From the NCBI RefSeq assembly GCF_004193775.1, contig NC_041019.1, forward strand, positions 16,153,020 through 16,217,019: 64,000 bases of DNA, in the 5' to 3' direction. This document shows positions 33,540 through 43,785 of the stretch, one piece after another. The notes under the pieces were generated by a model, which saw only the letters and a list, made by a program, of their open reading frames with translations, searched no databases and was not told where the DNA came from. The stretch is from Glycine soja. Lineage: Eukaryota; Streptophyta; Magnoliopsida; Fabales; Fabaceae. Made by a program: the position numbers and the translations under genes. Each line of letters opens with the position of its first letter. Position 1 is the stretch's first letter.

Positions 33540-36293
33540 GTGTTTATTTTGGCTAGTTTCAACCATAGTTTCTTTTACCTTTCTTTCAAACCCCCAACAA
33601 GAAAGAACCATAACTTAGGAACCAACATGAGTCTTCATTCTTCATCTAGTGTTAATGGTGAGGGTTCTACTCCTAAGGACCCCTTGTATAAGATATTAGA
33701 TGAGTTGAGATCCCTTAAGTTGTGGAAAGAAAAACAAGAGAGAAAAGAAAAAGGTAAAAAAAGAGTGGAAGAAATAAGTCAAGATGAAAGAGAGAAAATA
33801 AGAGAGGAAGAAAGAAGAAAAATAATGAAAGAAATGAAAAGGAAAAAACATGCCTCCTATAGTAGTCATGACTCTTGCAAGAGTTTAAGTGAAGAACTTA
33901 GCGACTATTATAGAGGGCGTCATAGTTCACATACTAAACATCACTCCCAAAAAAGAGAAAAGGATAAAAGGCCTCAAGAGGTTAACATTAGCCTCCCATA
34001 TTTCCATGGAAAAGATAATGTTGAGGCTTACTTAGATTGGGAAATGAAGGTTGAACAACTCTTTGCTTGCCATCATATTAGCGAAGAGAGAAAAGCTCCA
34101 TTGGCTACCCTTAGCTTTCAAGGGTATGCCCTTTATTGGTGGAATTCCCTTGTTAGGGAACGTAGGATTCATGGGGATCCTCCAGTAGAGTATTGGAATG
34201 ATCTTAAGAGTGCCCTTAGGAAGAGGCACATTCCCTCCTACTATGAAAGGGAGCTTATGGACAAGCTCCAAAGGCTTCGACAAGGGAGTATGAGTGTTGA
34301 AGAATATAGACAACAAATGGAACTACTCCTTTTAAGAGCTGGACTTAGGGAAGAGGAAAGAACAAGCATAGCTAGGTTCCTTAGTGGACTTAATATGGAA
34401 GTGAGGGACAAGGTTGAACTCCTTCCATATAGGGACCTAGATGAGCTAGTCCAACTTTGTATAAGAGTGGAGCAACAACTTAAAAGAAAGCCTTCTTCAA
34501 AATCTTATGGCTCTCACTCTTATCCAAGGAAGGACCAAGCCCATGGAATTTTGGGGGCTGCACCTTCAAAACCTAAGGAAGATAAGGGTAAGACCATAGA
34601 GAAATACACCCCTAAGACTAGTTCCCAAGAAAGGACTAGCAATATTAAATGCTTCAAATGTCTTGGGAGAGGTCACATTGCCTCTCAATGCCCCACAAAG
34701 AAAACCATGATCATGAGGGGTCAAGAAATTTATAGTAGTCAAGAGGAGACTACTTCTTGCCCTTCCTCTAGTGGAAGTGAAGATGAAGTAAGGGGTGAAG
34801 AGTCTAGTGAGGAAGTCTACCCCCATGAAGAAGGTGACCTCTTAATGGTTAGAAGGCTCCTTGGAGGTCAATCTTGTGATCTATCTCAATCCCAAAGAAA
34901 GAACATCTTTCATACAAGATGCAAAATTTTAGATAAAACTTGTTCTCTCATTGTGGATAGTGGATCTTGTTGCAATTTTTGTAGCACAAGATTAGTTTCC
35001 AAGTTGAACCTCACTATCATTCCCCACCCAAAACGTTATAAACTTCAATGGCTCAATGAGCAAGGGGAAATGATAGTTAACCAACAAGTGAAGGTACCTT
35101 TCTCCATTGGGACATATAAGGATGAAGTTAATTGTGATATAGTTCCCATGGAGGCAGGACATATTCTTTTAGGAAGGTCGTGGCAATTTGATAGGAAGAT
35201 CATTTATAATGGCCTAACTAATGAAATTACCCTCACCCATCTTGGCACTAAATTTGTGTTGCATTCTCAAACACCTTCACAAGTGGCCAAAGATCAACTA
35301 ACTATGAAAGATAAGAGGGATGAGGAAGAAAAACTTGGAAAACAAAAGAAAAAGAAGGATAGTAAGGCCTTGTCTTCAAAGGCCAAGGGGAAGGAAAAGG
35401 AGGAAAAGGATTCCTCCAAAAATATTGTTAACAAGGAAAATCATTTTGCAACAAAATGTGATATTAAAATAGCACTCCTTCTTAAAAAAATTTTCTACCT
35501 TCTCCTATCAAGGGAAACATCCCTTAGCACCACCATACCTCTTGAGCTTGAGGTTATTCCTCAAGTAAAGGAGTTGTTGGATGAGGATTTGGTTCGCAAG
35601 AGCTTAAATCATTGTGCTTTGTTGGTGTCTAAAATAGGTATTATTAGGCACCAAATCCCTATGATAGGTGGTATGATGAATGTGTTGAGTGGTGCAACAC
35701 TTTTTTGTAAAATCACTCATGCACCCAACATCTTCATCATTTGTGTACATAGGAACTCATTAGGTAGGTTTGTTCTTATTTTTTGTTTCAATGCAAACCT
35801 AGGTGCTCATGTGGGACACCTTAGGTTTTTTGTAATTTTTTGTAGGAATAATCAACATGAAAATAATGAAAAAGGTATGTTTTATTCCATTACATTCCTT
35901 AACTTTTTAAATAGTGATCAAGGGCTTCCCATGGACCCTAAGAGAATAAAGGTCATTCCTGAGTGGCTTACTCCACCAAGTATAAGAGAAATTTGGGGCT
36001 TCAATATCTTAACAAACTTTTACAAAAGGTTTGTCCCATATTTTTCTATACTTGTAGCACCACTCATTGAGTTGGTGAGGAACCATGTTCCTTCATGGGA
36101 AGATTCCCAAGAAATGAGTTTTCAGACCTTACCTTACTTCAACATACTAAACACCACTAATACATATGTTTTTGTTCTTTTTACAAGTGTTGAGGAAAAA
36201 AGCCTAGCGTTTCAAGAACCTCGGGATTTGAGGTCAAATCCTTTTCAAGGGGGAGGGAATGATGCAATCCTACCCCGCAAGGGCATTGGATAG
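33540..36293 (+). CDS. gag-protease polyprotein with remodelled, truncated RT
   Basis: An uninterrupted 917-codon frame; MSLHSSSSVNGEGSTPKDPL at 33,627 is the likelier start. A charged coiled-coil segment (residues about 55-150) precedes the gag domain (VEAYLDWEMKVEQLFACHHI, WNDLKSALRKRHIPSYYERE, MSVEEYRQQMELLLLRAGL). A CCHC knuckle CFKCLGRGHIASQC lies near 34,650 and a protease IVDSGSCCNFCS near 34,950 with HILLGRSWQFD later. Next come IPQVKELLDEDLVRKSLNHC and a divergent RT-like part (NFYKRFVPYFS near 36,025). The YxDD catalytic block of RT is missing and its region is replaced by unrelated hydrophobic sequence. The frame runs on about 30 bases into the 3' LTR. It likely supplies Gag and protease, relying on another element for RT and integrase. 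Confidence 0.85.
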   Translation: MFILASFNHSFFYLSFKPPTRKNHNLGTNMSLHSSSSVNGEGSTPKDPLYKILDELRSLKLWKEKQERKEKGKKRVEEISQDEREKIREEERRKIMKEMKRKKHASYSSHDSCKSLSEELSDYYRGRHSSHTKHHSQKREKDKRPQEVNISLPYFHGKDNVEAYLDWEMKVEQLFACHHISEERKAPLATLSFQGYALYWWNSLVRERRIHGDPPVEYWNDLKSALRKRHIPSYYERELMDKLQRLRQGSMSVEEYRQQMELLLLRAGLREEERTSIARFLSGLNMEVRDKVELLPYRDLDELVQLCIRVEQQLKRKPSSKSYGSHSYPRKDQAHGILGAAPSKPKEDKGKTIEKYTPKTSSQERTSNIKCFKCLGRGHIASQCPTKKTMIMRGQEIYSSQEETTSCPSSSGSEDEVRGEESSEEVYPHEEGDLLMVRRLLGGQSCDLSQSQRKNIFHTRCKILDKTCSLIVDSGSCCNFCSTRLVSKLNLTIIPHPKRYKLQWLNEQGEMIVNQQVKVPFSIGTYKDEVNCDIVPMEAGHILLGRSWQFDRKIIYNGLTNEITLTHLGTKFVLHSQTPSQVAKDQLTMKDKRDEEEKLGKQKKKKDSKALSSKAKGKEKEEKDSSKNIVNKENHFATKCDIKIALLLKKIFYLLLSRETSLSTTIPLELEVIPQVKELLDEDLVRKSLNHCALLVSKIGIIRHQIPMIGGMMNVLSGATLFCKITHAPNIFIICVHRNSLGRFVLIFCFNANLGAHVGHLRFFVIFCRNNQHENNEKGMFYSITFLNFLNSDQGLPMDPKRIKVIPEWLTPPSIREIWGFNILTNFYKRFVPYFSILVAPLIELVRNHVPSWEDSQEMSFQTLPYFNILNTTNTYVFVLFTSVEEKSLAFQEPRDLRSNPFQGGGNDAILPRKGIG

Positions 36294-37219
36294 AAAACTC
36301 CAAGTAGATTGGGCCAGAGATGCAAGAGAAGGCCCTAGGGTTCTTATGAGTCTTAGGGTAGATTTCGGGCCCATGGGCTAAGTACGAGCCCACTTATCTT
36401 TGTAAATATTAGATTAAGGTTTCATTATTTTTGGGCCTTGTATTTAGGGCTCCATAATGTAGGTAGGGTACCCTAGAAATATAGGATTTTTCAGCCCTTG
36501 TATTTTAGGGCACCTAGACTAGTTTTTGTATTAGGGGTAGTTTTGTAATTTCACATGCACTAAGTGGATATTTGATGTGTGTGGTTGGAAATAAATTTAA
36601 TTGAATTGGTAGAAGCCCAATCCAATTAAATTTTAGAGGGGGAGGTGAGCATTTGCTTACTACACCCCATTGCCACATCATATAGTCACACTTTGTGCAT
36701 GTCCTTCATGCTTTTCATGCCTCATGACACCTAAGCACACTTAGTGGAGAATCTTGGAATTGATCTTGGATTAGTGGGCTGAACCATAACTAAAATTCAC
36801 TAATCATAATTAGTGAAATTTAGGCTCCAAAGTTTGGCTCCACAAATTCAATTTCAAATTCAAGTGAAATTTGAATTTCCCTCCAATTTTGTGTGACACT
36901 TAGGCTATAAATAGAGGTCATGTGTGTGCATTTTTTCAACTTTGATCATTTGAATATTAACTTCAGATTTTAGAGCTCTTTTTGAGCACAAAATTTCGTG
37001 CTCTTCTCTCCCTCTCCCTTCATTCATCTCCTTCTTCCTCCAAGCTCTTATCCATGGCCTCCTATGGTGGTGAGCTTCTTCTAGACTCATCTTCTCCTTG
37101 AAGTGGCGTCTCCTCTCTCTCTTCCTTTTCCATTCCGCTGCCATTTATCTTCCAAGAAGCAAAGGAATCCATTGATGAAGAAGATCCTAGGCCTACAAGC
37201 TCCAATGGAGCTTGCATCA
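36260..37219 (+). repeat. 3' LTR of young gypsy element
   Basis: 960 bases, preceded by a purine-rich AAGGGGGAGGGAA tract (36,247-36,259) that serves as polypurine tract, and followed by the ATGTT duplication. Nearly identical to the 5' copy. Confidence 0.92.
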
Positions 37220-38719
37220 ATGTTGCATTGCATCTAGGCATTAGAGTTGATGATCGTGTTGTGGTTGGACCTAGCTTCTTACATTGGGATGAGTTATTCG
37301 ACGAGTTACTAGGGCAGTGCTTTAATTCTTGATAAATCTGGAAATAGAGTTCATTTAATGTATTTGAACCTATTACGTGATTTGAACAACATAAAAAAAA
37401 TATAGTTGGGGTTCGGCTTGTTTAGCAAACCTGTATAGAGAACTATGTCAAGCATCATCGGATGTTGGTAAAGTTATGGGTGGTTGTGCCATACTATTGC
37501 AGTCATGGGCTTGGTACTGCATGCCTTTTATTGTACCAAGAGTTTCACGACCCGAAACAACTTATCTACTGGCTAAAAGGTTATTTACATATAGCAAAAT
37601 GTAAATTTTTAATTTCAATGATGCGTATTATAACATTACTACTGGCTTTGTATGTTTTACATTTCAAATGGAGTGGTGGTAGATTATAATATAAGGCCAC
37701 ACCTCATGGTGACTTGGTTGGATATAGATCTCGTATAGATCATATGGAAAGCCATGAGGTATAACATTATCATGAACTACACTATCATGAACTACACCAT
37801 CAATATGTACATACTAACATTTACTAATGTCGCATTGTTAGCATATATTGTAGTTTTCTTGGGTCCCATATAGAGGATTTGAAGAACACCTACCGAGACA
37901 TGCATACAGAGACATTGAGATTTGGTCTGCATGTACTGCAATTATTTGTTTCTCGATTATCGAATGGCATCGAACAAATCGGGTCAAGCTACAGTTTGGA
38001 CTACAACAAGATATCCCTGTTGATCCCATGAATCTTGATCGACTTCACCAAATTGACATGCGAGGAAATCATTACATTGACTAGATGAAATATCATGCGG
38101 AGTGGATTAATATTTGGAAAAACAAACGCAATGATGTTTTAACTGGGCAATGGGTTGAAGGAATAGTAACACATACACCAACGTACATGGAATGGTATAG
38201 GAAAAACACTATTTTGTTCTTGTCTGTTGCACAACAACTAAATGATCCACGCAAAACAATTACCAATAATGTTGCAAGGACAAGTGTTGAACAAACACAT
38301 TTTGAAATTCCACATCCTCAGTCAATGTATTGTACTCCGTCTCTTATTCATCAAACTTTTGGCCAGACTGGTGAGTTAGTCAGCGCAACCAGCCATGAAT
38401 GAATGACCAATTTATTTGGCGTTGATTTGAACACACCAAACTCAGTGGCATCATATTTAGCTTCTTTACAACAATTCGATGCACCACATTCGTTTGGAGA
38501 ACAAGGACAAAGTTCTTCAGCTGCAGCAACTGACATTGAATATACTGACATAGAACAATAACATCATCATGACGTGGGAGAACCAGTCATACAAGAAAGA
38601 AGAAATCCACGACGTAATCGGCGTCCATCGCCCTGTGGGACTAGTCATCGTCTTGGTCATTGAAGTATAAAATGTTGTGATAGTGGGATCAAAAAATATG
38701 TATAAGTACCCCTATAACG

Positions 38720-39060
38720 GTTTCATCAACTATGATTTGGACCCTTCCAATTATGCTTAAGTGCTCATGTTCTGCATTTTTTTAAAATTATGTCCAACAC
38801 ATTAATGATATTCGTGACACACTTTTTCCATGGTTTGAACGTCAAAGAATCCAAAAATAATTATATACCGTGCACCAGTTCCATGGAAAACCACCTCAAA
38901 ATAAAAGCACAAAATCGAAAAAATTATGATTTGAACCCTTGCAAATATGCTTAAGTGTCCATGTTCTGCATTTTTTTTTAAATTATGTCCAACATATTAA
39001 CGATATTCGTGACACACTTTTTCCATGGTTTGAACGTCAAAGAATCCAAAAAAAAAAATA
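38720..39060 (+). repeat. direct repeat, two units
   Basis: A unit of about 125 bases occurs twice (about 38,735-38,860 and 38,930-39,055). It contains CTTAAGTG(C/T)(C/T)CATGTTCTGCA, GACACACTTTTTCCATGG and GAACGTCAAAGAATCC. It lies directly after the PMD gene, in non-coding DNA. Confidence 0.75.
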
Positions 39061-39109
39061 TATACGTGATACACTTTACAATTTGCACACGACTCTACAA
39101 AAATAAATG

Positions 39110-40690
39110 TTGCACCAGTAAAACTGACATGAGATGGACAACTCAAAAAAAAAAAATTCACTCTGAAAATTATAATGGAGTTTTGCTCCATCAATTACCA
39201 GGGATAAATCACAGTCCAAATTGACAACACTCTGCAATTTGCAAACGTCTCTAAAAAATTAAATGCCTCACCAGCAACACTCTGCAATTTGCATATTATG
39301 GACCCTTGCAAATATGCCTAAGTGTTCATTTACCCGTTCATCTAAATGCACAGTTAACTAGTGACTCACTCAACTACAACCAAATTCTATGAATACCACT
39401 ACAGCTAAAGACATTCGTAACACTTTCAAATTTTCATCTCAATCTCTACCACAATGTATCACCCAACTGCATATGTTTGTATCACTACAACAGCCAAATC
39501 TGCAACACTAATGAGGGCACCACCTTCGTTAGTAACAACATAAAAACTTTCATGGTCAACAAGGTTATAACCTTTACACAATTGCTTGAACTTGTTCACC
39601 AAAAACTAAACATTGAACCACAACAACATATCCAACATCTCCACTTTCGGTGCCCTATATTTGAGTCAAGAAAACGTTATATGTACACATCTTTTATTTT
39701 GCGAGATGATGTTGATGTTAAAAAATGTTCAACATTTTTTACAACAACCCATCACTACCATTTGTGGAGTTATTTGTTTTAATCTGTGACAATAATAACT
39801 CATCAAGCAACCAACATGGCTCAACCTCTAATCTTGAGGACTTATCAGATCAATACGAGACTTGTTAGGTCAAAAACCATGATAGTGATACTGACTCCTC
39901 TTCCAGGCCCGAAGAAAGTAACATATCTGCATCCCACGAAACAATATTCAAACGGGATTGGTAATCTATGAATCATTCATGTCTTAGTTATTTTTGCTTT
40001 GAGGTTTTCATGTAGTGTCTTATGTCCGTGTTTAGTTATCACTTTACATAATAAAATAAATTTTTTGTTTAAATCTAAGTTAGCAATTTTTAATTTACCC
40101 ACTTTTACTGCAGTAGGTGGCATGGTAACATAACTGTCAAAATTCACAACACTTTGCAATTTACACTACATTGTTCCAAAAAATTAAATGTCTCACCAGC
40201 AAAACTGACATAAAATGAACAACTCATAATCTCTTTTTTCACTTTGAAAATTATAATGGACGTCTGCTGCATTAATTACAAGGGAAAAATTACTGCTCCA
40301 AATTGAACACTCTGCAATTTGCACACATCTCTAAAAATTAAATGTTTCACCAGCAAAACTGACATGAAATGAACAACTCATAATCTCTTTTTTCACTTTG
40401 AAAATTATAATGGACGTCTGTTGCATTAATTACAAGGGAAAAATTATTGCTCCAAATTGACAACACTCTACAATTTGCACACGTCTCTAAAAATTAAATG
40501 TCTCACCAGCAAAACTGACATGAAATGGACAACTCATAATCTCTTTTTTCACTCTGAAAATCATCATGAATGTCCGCTGCATTAATTACATGGGAAAAAT
40601 CATAGTCCAAATTGGCAACACTCTACAAATTTGCACTCATAATCTCTTTTTTCACTCTGAAAATCATCATGGACGTAAGCTGCATTAATT
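39110..40690 (+). repeat. dispersed ~170-base repeat family in MULE
   Basis: Units containing CACCAGCAAAACTGACATGA, ACAACTCATAATCTCTTTTT, GAAAATTATAATGGACGTC and ACTCTGCAATTTGCACACGT recur at about 39,115-39,300, 40,140-40,320, 40,320-40,485 and 40,485-40,690. The first copy is separated from the others by an 800-base block that holds a PB1-like ORF, which suggests that block was inserted into, or duplicated with, the array. Confidence 0.75.
39477..39782 (+). CDS. PB1-like ORF within MULE repeat array
   Basis: A 101-residue frame with FTQLLELVHQKLNIEPQQHI, LHFRCPIFESRKRYMYTSFI and RDDVDVKKCSTFF. It resembles the PB1-like N-terminus of MULE transposases (compare FTQLIQKINICLP in the transposase at 28.3 kb). 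Just downstream in another frame is an acidic Asn/Ser/Asp-rich stretch (LEDLSDQYET; DSDTDSSSRPEES) like the linker that follows PB1 in transposases. The catalytic part is missing, so it is a truncated N-terminal fragment on the strand opposite to the main transposase. Confidence 0.5.
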   Translation: MYHYNSQICNTNEGTTFVSNNIKTFMVNKVITFTQLLELVHQKLNIEPQQHIQHLHFRCPIFESRKRYMYTSFILRDDVDVKKCSTFFTTTHHYHLWSYLF

Positions 40691-40699
40691 ACATGCAAA

Positions 40700-41146
40700 T
40701 TGGGTTACTTCTTTATTGGAACAAATCCAATAAGATTTGGCATTCCTTTGGGATGTAGCATGGACAAACTCAAGGATTTAATCAAGCAAGTTGCACCTAT
40801 AGGAGTTCCCCCTTATGGAATTCACGAATCACAATTGGTCAGAAGATTATTCTTTCAACAACCAGATTATGTTAAGTATTCAGAAAATTTAATTGAATAT
40901 GAAATAACAAAAATGAAAAATGACGAAGACGTGCTAAAGGTGTTAACACAATCCAACTATTGGAAACGATTCTGTTCAATAGAAATTTTGGCTATTTTTA
41001 ACAAACCAGTGACCGAGATAGGAGAAGACATGTATCATGCACAACATATTTCAGATTATCATGAGTTTTGTCATATTTGTGTTGTAATTATATTTTTTAA
41101 TATGTTTCATTATTCTCGGCTATCATCTCAATTATTACACTTTTAA
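40700..41146 (+). CDS. PB1-like ORF near MULE right end
   Basis: A 148-residue open frame: RFGIPLGCSMDKLKDLIKQV, ESQLVRRLFFQQPDYVKYSE, EYEITKMKNDEDVLKVLTQS and CSIEILAIFNK. This gives the strand-helix-strand-acidic pattern of MULE PB1-like domains (IPLxxSxxxLKxxI ... DDEDLxxM ... xxLEIYI). It is uninterrupted and lies some 200 bases inside the right terminal repeat. It ends in a hydrophobic tail. Either it is a remnant of a transposase or a small accessory protein of the element. Confidence 0.5.
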   Translation: MGYFFIGTNPIRFGIPLGCSMDKLKDLIKQVAPIGVPPYGIHESQLVRRLFFQQPDYVKYSENLIEYEITKMKNDEDVLKVLTQSNYWKRFCSIEILAIFNKPVTEIGEDMYHAQHISDYHEFCHICVVIIFFNMFHYSRLSSQLLHF

Positions 41147-41349
41147 ATTTTGTCTATTGTATAAGATAAATGTATCAATTATTTTTTCAGTGTTTTTTAA
41201 TCTGTTTTAATACTACTAACTAATTTTCTTATTTTTAATTAACGAACATAACAAAAAATATCAACGGCACATAAATTTAACTACAAAATCACATACAACC
41301 TAACTAAAAAATTGTATTATAATTTTATCCAATTTTTTCATTTTTCTTT

Positions 41350-41616
41350 ATCTGTATATTTCTCTTTAAAAAAAATTAAAAACAAAATTAAAAAAATTAA
41401 TTTAATAAAAAAGTAATTTTAAAACCAATTAAAAATATTTTTATATAATAAAATATTTATATTTTTTAATAATTTAAATTAAAAAAAAACTCGCACGGAA
41501 GTCGGAGTGGCCAAACCCGATCTGGATGCAAAACAAGTGTATTGTGGGAAAAAAATTTTAAAGTAGTGTATTCTGGGAATTTGTTGGGGAGAGAAGGTGC
41601 ATAGCCAAAAAAAAAT
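41350..41616 (-). repeat. MULE right terminal inverted repeat
   Basis: Inverted counterpart of 25,096-25,365, ending before the duplication CCTATAATG (41,617-41,625). The AT-rich DNA inside it (41,150-41,350) is also similar to 52,140-52,430. Confidence 0.85.
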
Positions 41617-41629
41617 CCTATAATGTGTG

Positions 41630-43600
41630 TGCTTGTATTTTTTTCTTTAATTGATTCTAGTTTAGTTAAAATTTAATCTATTAAATAACTACCGACAGTT
41701 TTTTAGTTTCCAACATCATTGTTTGAGTGACACCAGGAGTTTAAAATAAAAATTTTAATATATAAAAAATCTAACACATAGGAAAAAAATTGAGAATCCT
41801 AAAATAAAATTCATTAATTTATTAGAAATTTAAAACATATTTTAGTTTTATCTTTGTAATAAAATTTATTTTAATTTTTATCTTTTAAAATATTCATTTG
41901 AATCATTTAACTCTTAAATTTGAGTTAAAATTATCTTTTTTAAAAACAATGATCGTTTTCAAATTTGGATGATAATTTTGAACCCCTTTTAATTAATTCT
42001 GTATGTGAAACAAATTCTACTATATTTATCTACATAAAATCTATAGAATTTAACTAATGTTCAATAAAAAGAATTATAAACAAAGCTAAAATCATGCAAA
42101 AAGTGAATTAATCTCATGAGAAGTCGAAAAACCAAAAAATATAATATATTCTTTTCTCAATCATAGTGATAAGTGATAATTTTAAGATTTTAAAATCATC
42201 ATTATGAACGAGAATTTTTTTGGTACTAGTACAATAACAATAATGAAGTTCTAACCTATCACTTCACATAAATTATTCAAGCCTTACACTACTAGTTTGT
42301 TTGGTTTCACTTTGGAGTATTCATTTTGTCTAGAATTGATTTTAAGTGTTTTTTCACATATTTAATTTTGTTAGAGAATAAATTAAAATTGATTCTTATT
42401 CCAAAATTAATTTTAAGTTGAAATAACTTTGAGCACGTAACTTATGTGTTACATTCAAAATTTTATGTCATGTTTTATTTCTAACTTAATTTTATATTAA
42501 AAATAACCAAACATAAATCATATATCACTTTAAAATAAATTTTACAAAATTATTTTAATTCAAAATGAGTGTCGTCATCGCTCATCCAAACACATACTAT
42601 TAGACTGACCCTAATGACCCTAATGGATTTTATTACAGTGAAATCTAGTACTTATCCCAACAAAAAATCTCAAGAAAATGTGAGTTCATTTCTAAATAAT
42701 ATATTATCTTAGAGATTAATTTAGCAAGATTACCTAATGTGAATGACCTCCAGTTTTAGAACTTAACTTTGTAGTTATATATTGAATAGTGTTATAAATT
42801 GCATAAAGCCTTATCTATTAGGATCATATAGGTAAGACCCTTACGGACTGTTTCAGTATACTTCAAAGTTTTGCACTGCTTAGGAGTGATGGTTAATGGT
42901 AGTTTATAAATACCTTTATTCCTCAACTTTTCAAAGTAACTTTTAAGGACAAAACTCCAACTAGAGGCACAGCAAACAATACTCCGAGCGATGTACTGGA
43001 CTAAAAGTCGAAATAATGGCGTCATCTATGCTAAGCAAGGACGTAAGCCTAAGCCATACATGAAAGCTAACAGGCACTCTGAAAAAGGTCTTTAGCCTCG
43101 ATCAAGAGGCTATTGTTCTGGTACACTTTAAAGTCCCGCATTAATCATGATCAAGGTAATTTATAAACATATTTGCTCCTCAAATCTCCGAGGTGTTTTT
43201 TAAGGGGGAAAAATGAGAGACTCATATATACCAGTACCGAAGTGGACAAAACCTCCAAAGACATAGTGAACTTAAGATAACAAGTATGATTAAGGTTAAA
43301 TTCCAACTTTTTTGAACATATAATGTCAAGTTATGTAAATTTGGTAAGAAAAACCAATAATCTAATCCTTAGTTGTTTTTAAAATATATGCATGAACTTT
43401 ATCAACTTTCTCATTAATTGGTTTTCTTGTTTGAGTTTACCAAAACCCATTCTACATGGTGACGGGCCGATAGAAACTGATTCAAATGTTTCAATTCCGT
43501 ATCTTAGGAAAAAGGAAAAAAGAGTTATCCAAGAGTAAGGGATTTTTCTTCCCAACTAATTGTTCGTCAATGACAATAGGCTCAAAGTATCTATTAAGAT
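41630..43600. other. intergenic, divergent direct repeats
   Basis: AT-rich with no gene. Two diverged copies of a roughly 100-base unit lie at about 42,850-42,955 and 43,115-43,215. Each has a GT(C/T)CC(G)CA-like or TTTTGCA-like word followed 25-30 bases later by TTTATAAA, an arrangement reminiscent of plant snRNA promoters (USE plus TATA). No snRNA follows. Confidence 0.4.
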
Positions 43601-43613
43601 CAATCTAGCTTTT

Positions 43614-43785
43614 ATGACATTAGTACTATTAGATAGACGATTACATCAAATCACTTTGTATTGAGTTGTATATAAAGGATGTTATATGTGGCGCTCTGTA
43701 ATTTTTCATTCATTTTCAGATTAATAAAATAGAGGAGCACTTTGCCTCTCTCTTGAATCCTCTAGATTCAGCATGGTATCAGAGC
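43614..43785 (+). mobile_element. LTR end plus PBS remnant
   Basis: A stretch with TATAAAGG, a TTCATTTTCAGATTAATAAA poly(A)-type signal and an end at TTCAGCA (43,773). It is followed at once by TGGTATCAGAGC (43,774-43,785), a perfect initiator-Met PBS. No internal domains follow within 600 bases, so only the LTR/PBS corner of a Ty1/copia-like element remains. The 5' limit is approximate. Confidence 0.65.

Larger units (their letters stand above)
30761..37219 (+). mobile_element. young non-autonomous Ty3/gypsy element
   Basis: LTRs of 960 bases (30,761-31,720 and 36,260-37,219) start TGATGCAATC and end GCTTGCATCA. The duplication ATGTT lies at 30,756-30,760 and 37,220-37,224. I see only about four differences between the LTRs (for example ATACCCC versus CTACCCC at the start), so insertion is recent. 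A PBS for initiator Met tRNA follows the 5' LTR, then a 1.8-kb leader and one 917-codon ORF. RNase H and integrase are absent. It interrupts the MULE's PMD gene. Confidence 0.92.
30491..38663 (+). pseudogene. plant mobile domain (PMD) gene, split by an LTR element
   Basis: Part 1 (30,491-30,755) starts MAHKPLSHHQHVHRSRTM and contains [20 protein letters not shown] and [10 protein letters not shown], hallmarks of the PMD family (MAIN/MAIL-like and PP7-long-form-like proteins). Part 2 resumes at 37,220 with LHLGIRVDDRVVVGPSFLHW. It then has SACLANLYRELCQASSDVGK and QSWAWYCMPFIVPR (37,400-37,545), a degenerate middle, FSIIEWHRTNRVKLQFGLQQ (37,950-38,010) and MKYHAEWINIWKNKRNDVLT onward to the stop at 38,661. 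In-frame stops occur (after VGF at 30,629 and before MKYHAEW at 38,082). PMD proteins are nuclear factors linked to silencing and meristem maintenance, and PMDs inside MULEs have been described. Here the gene lies opposite to the transposase and is broken by the insertion. Confidence 0.85.
25096..41616. mobile_element. giant Mutator-like element (MULE) with PMD gene
   Basis: Inverted repeats of about 270 bp (25,096-25,365 and 41,350-41,616) share ATGCACCTTCTCTC, CACAATACACTTGTTTTGCAT and GGGTTTGGCCAC words in opposite orientation. The perfect 9-base duplication CCTATAATG flanks them (25,087-25,095 and 41,617-41,625), which is the size MULEs produce. Inside are a minus-strand transposase (25.7-28.5 kb), a plus-strand plant mobile domain gene (30.5-38.7 kb), three more PB1-like ORFs and several repeat arrays. 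It spans 16.5 kb, or about 10.1 kb without the nested LTR element. Confidence 0.88.
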
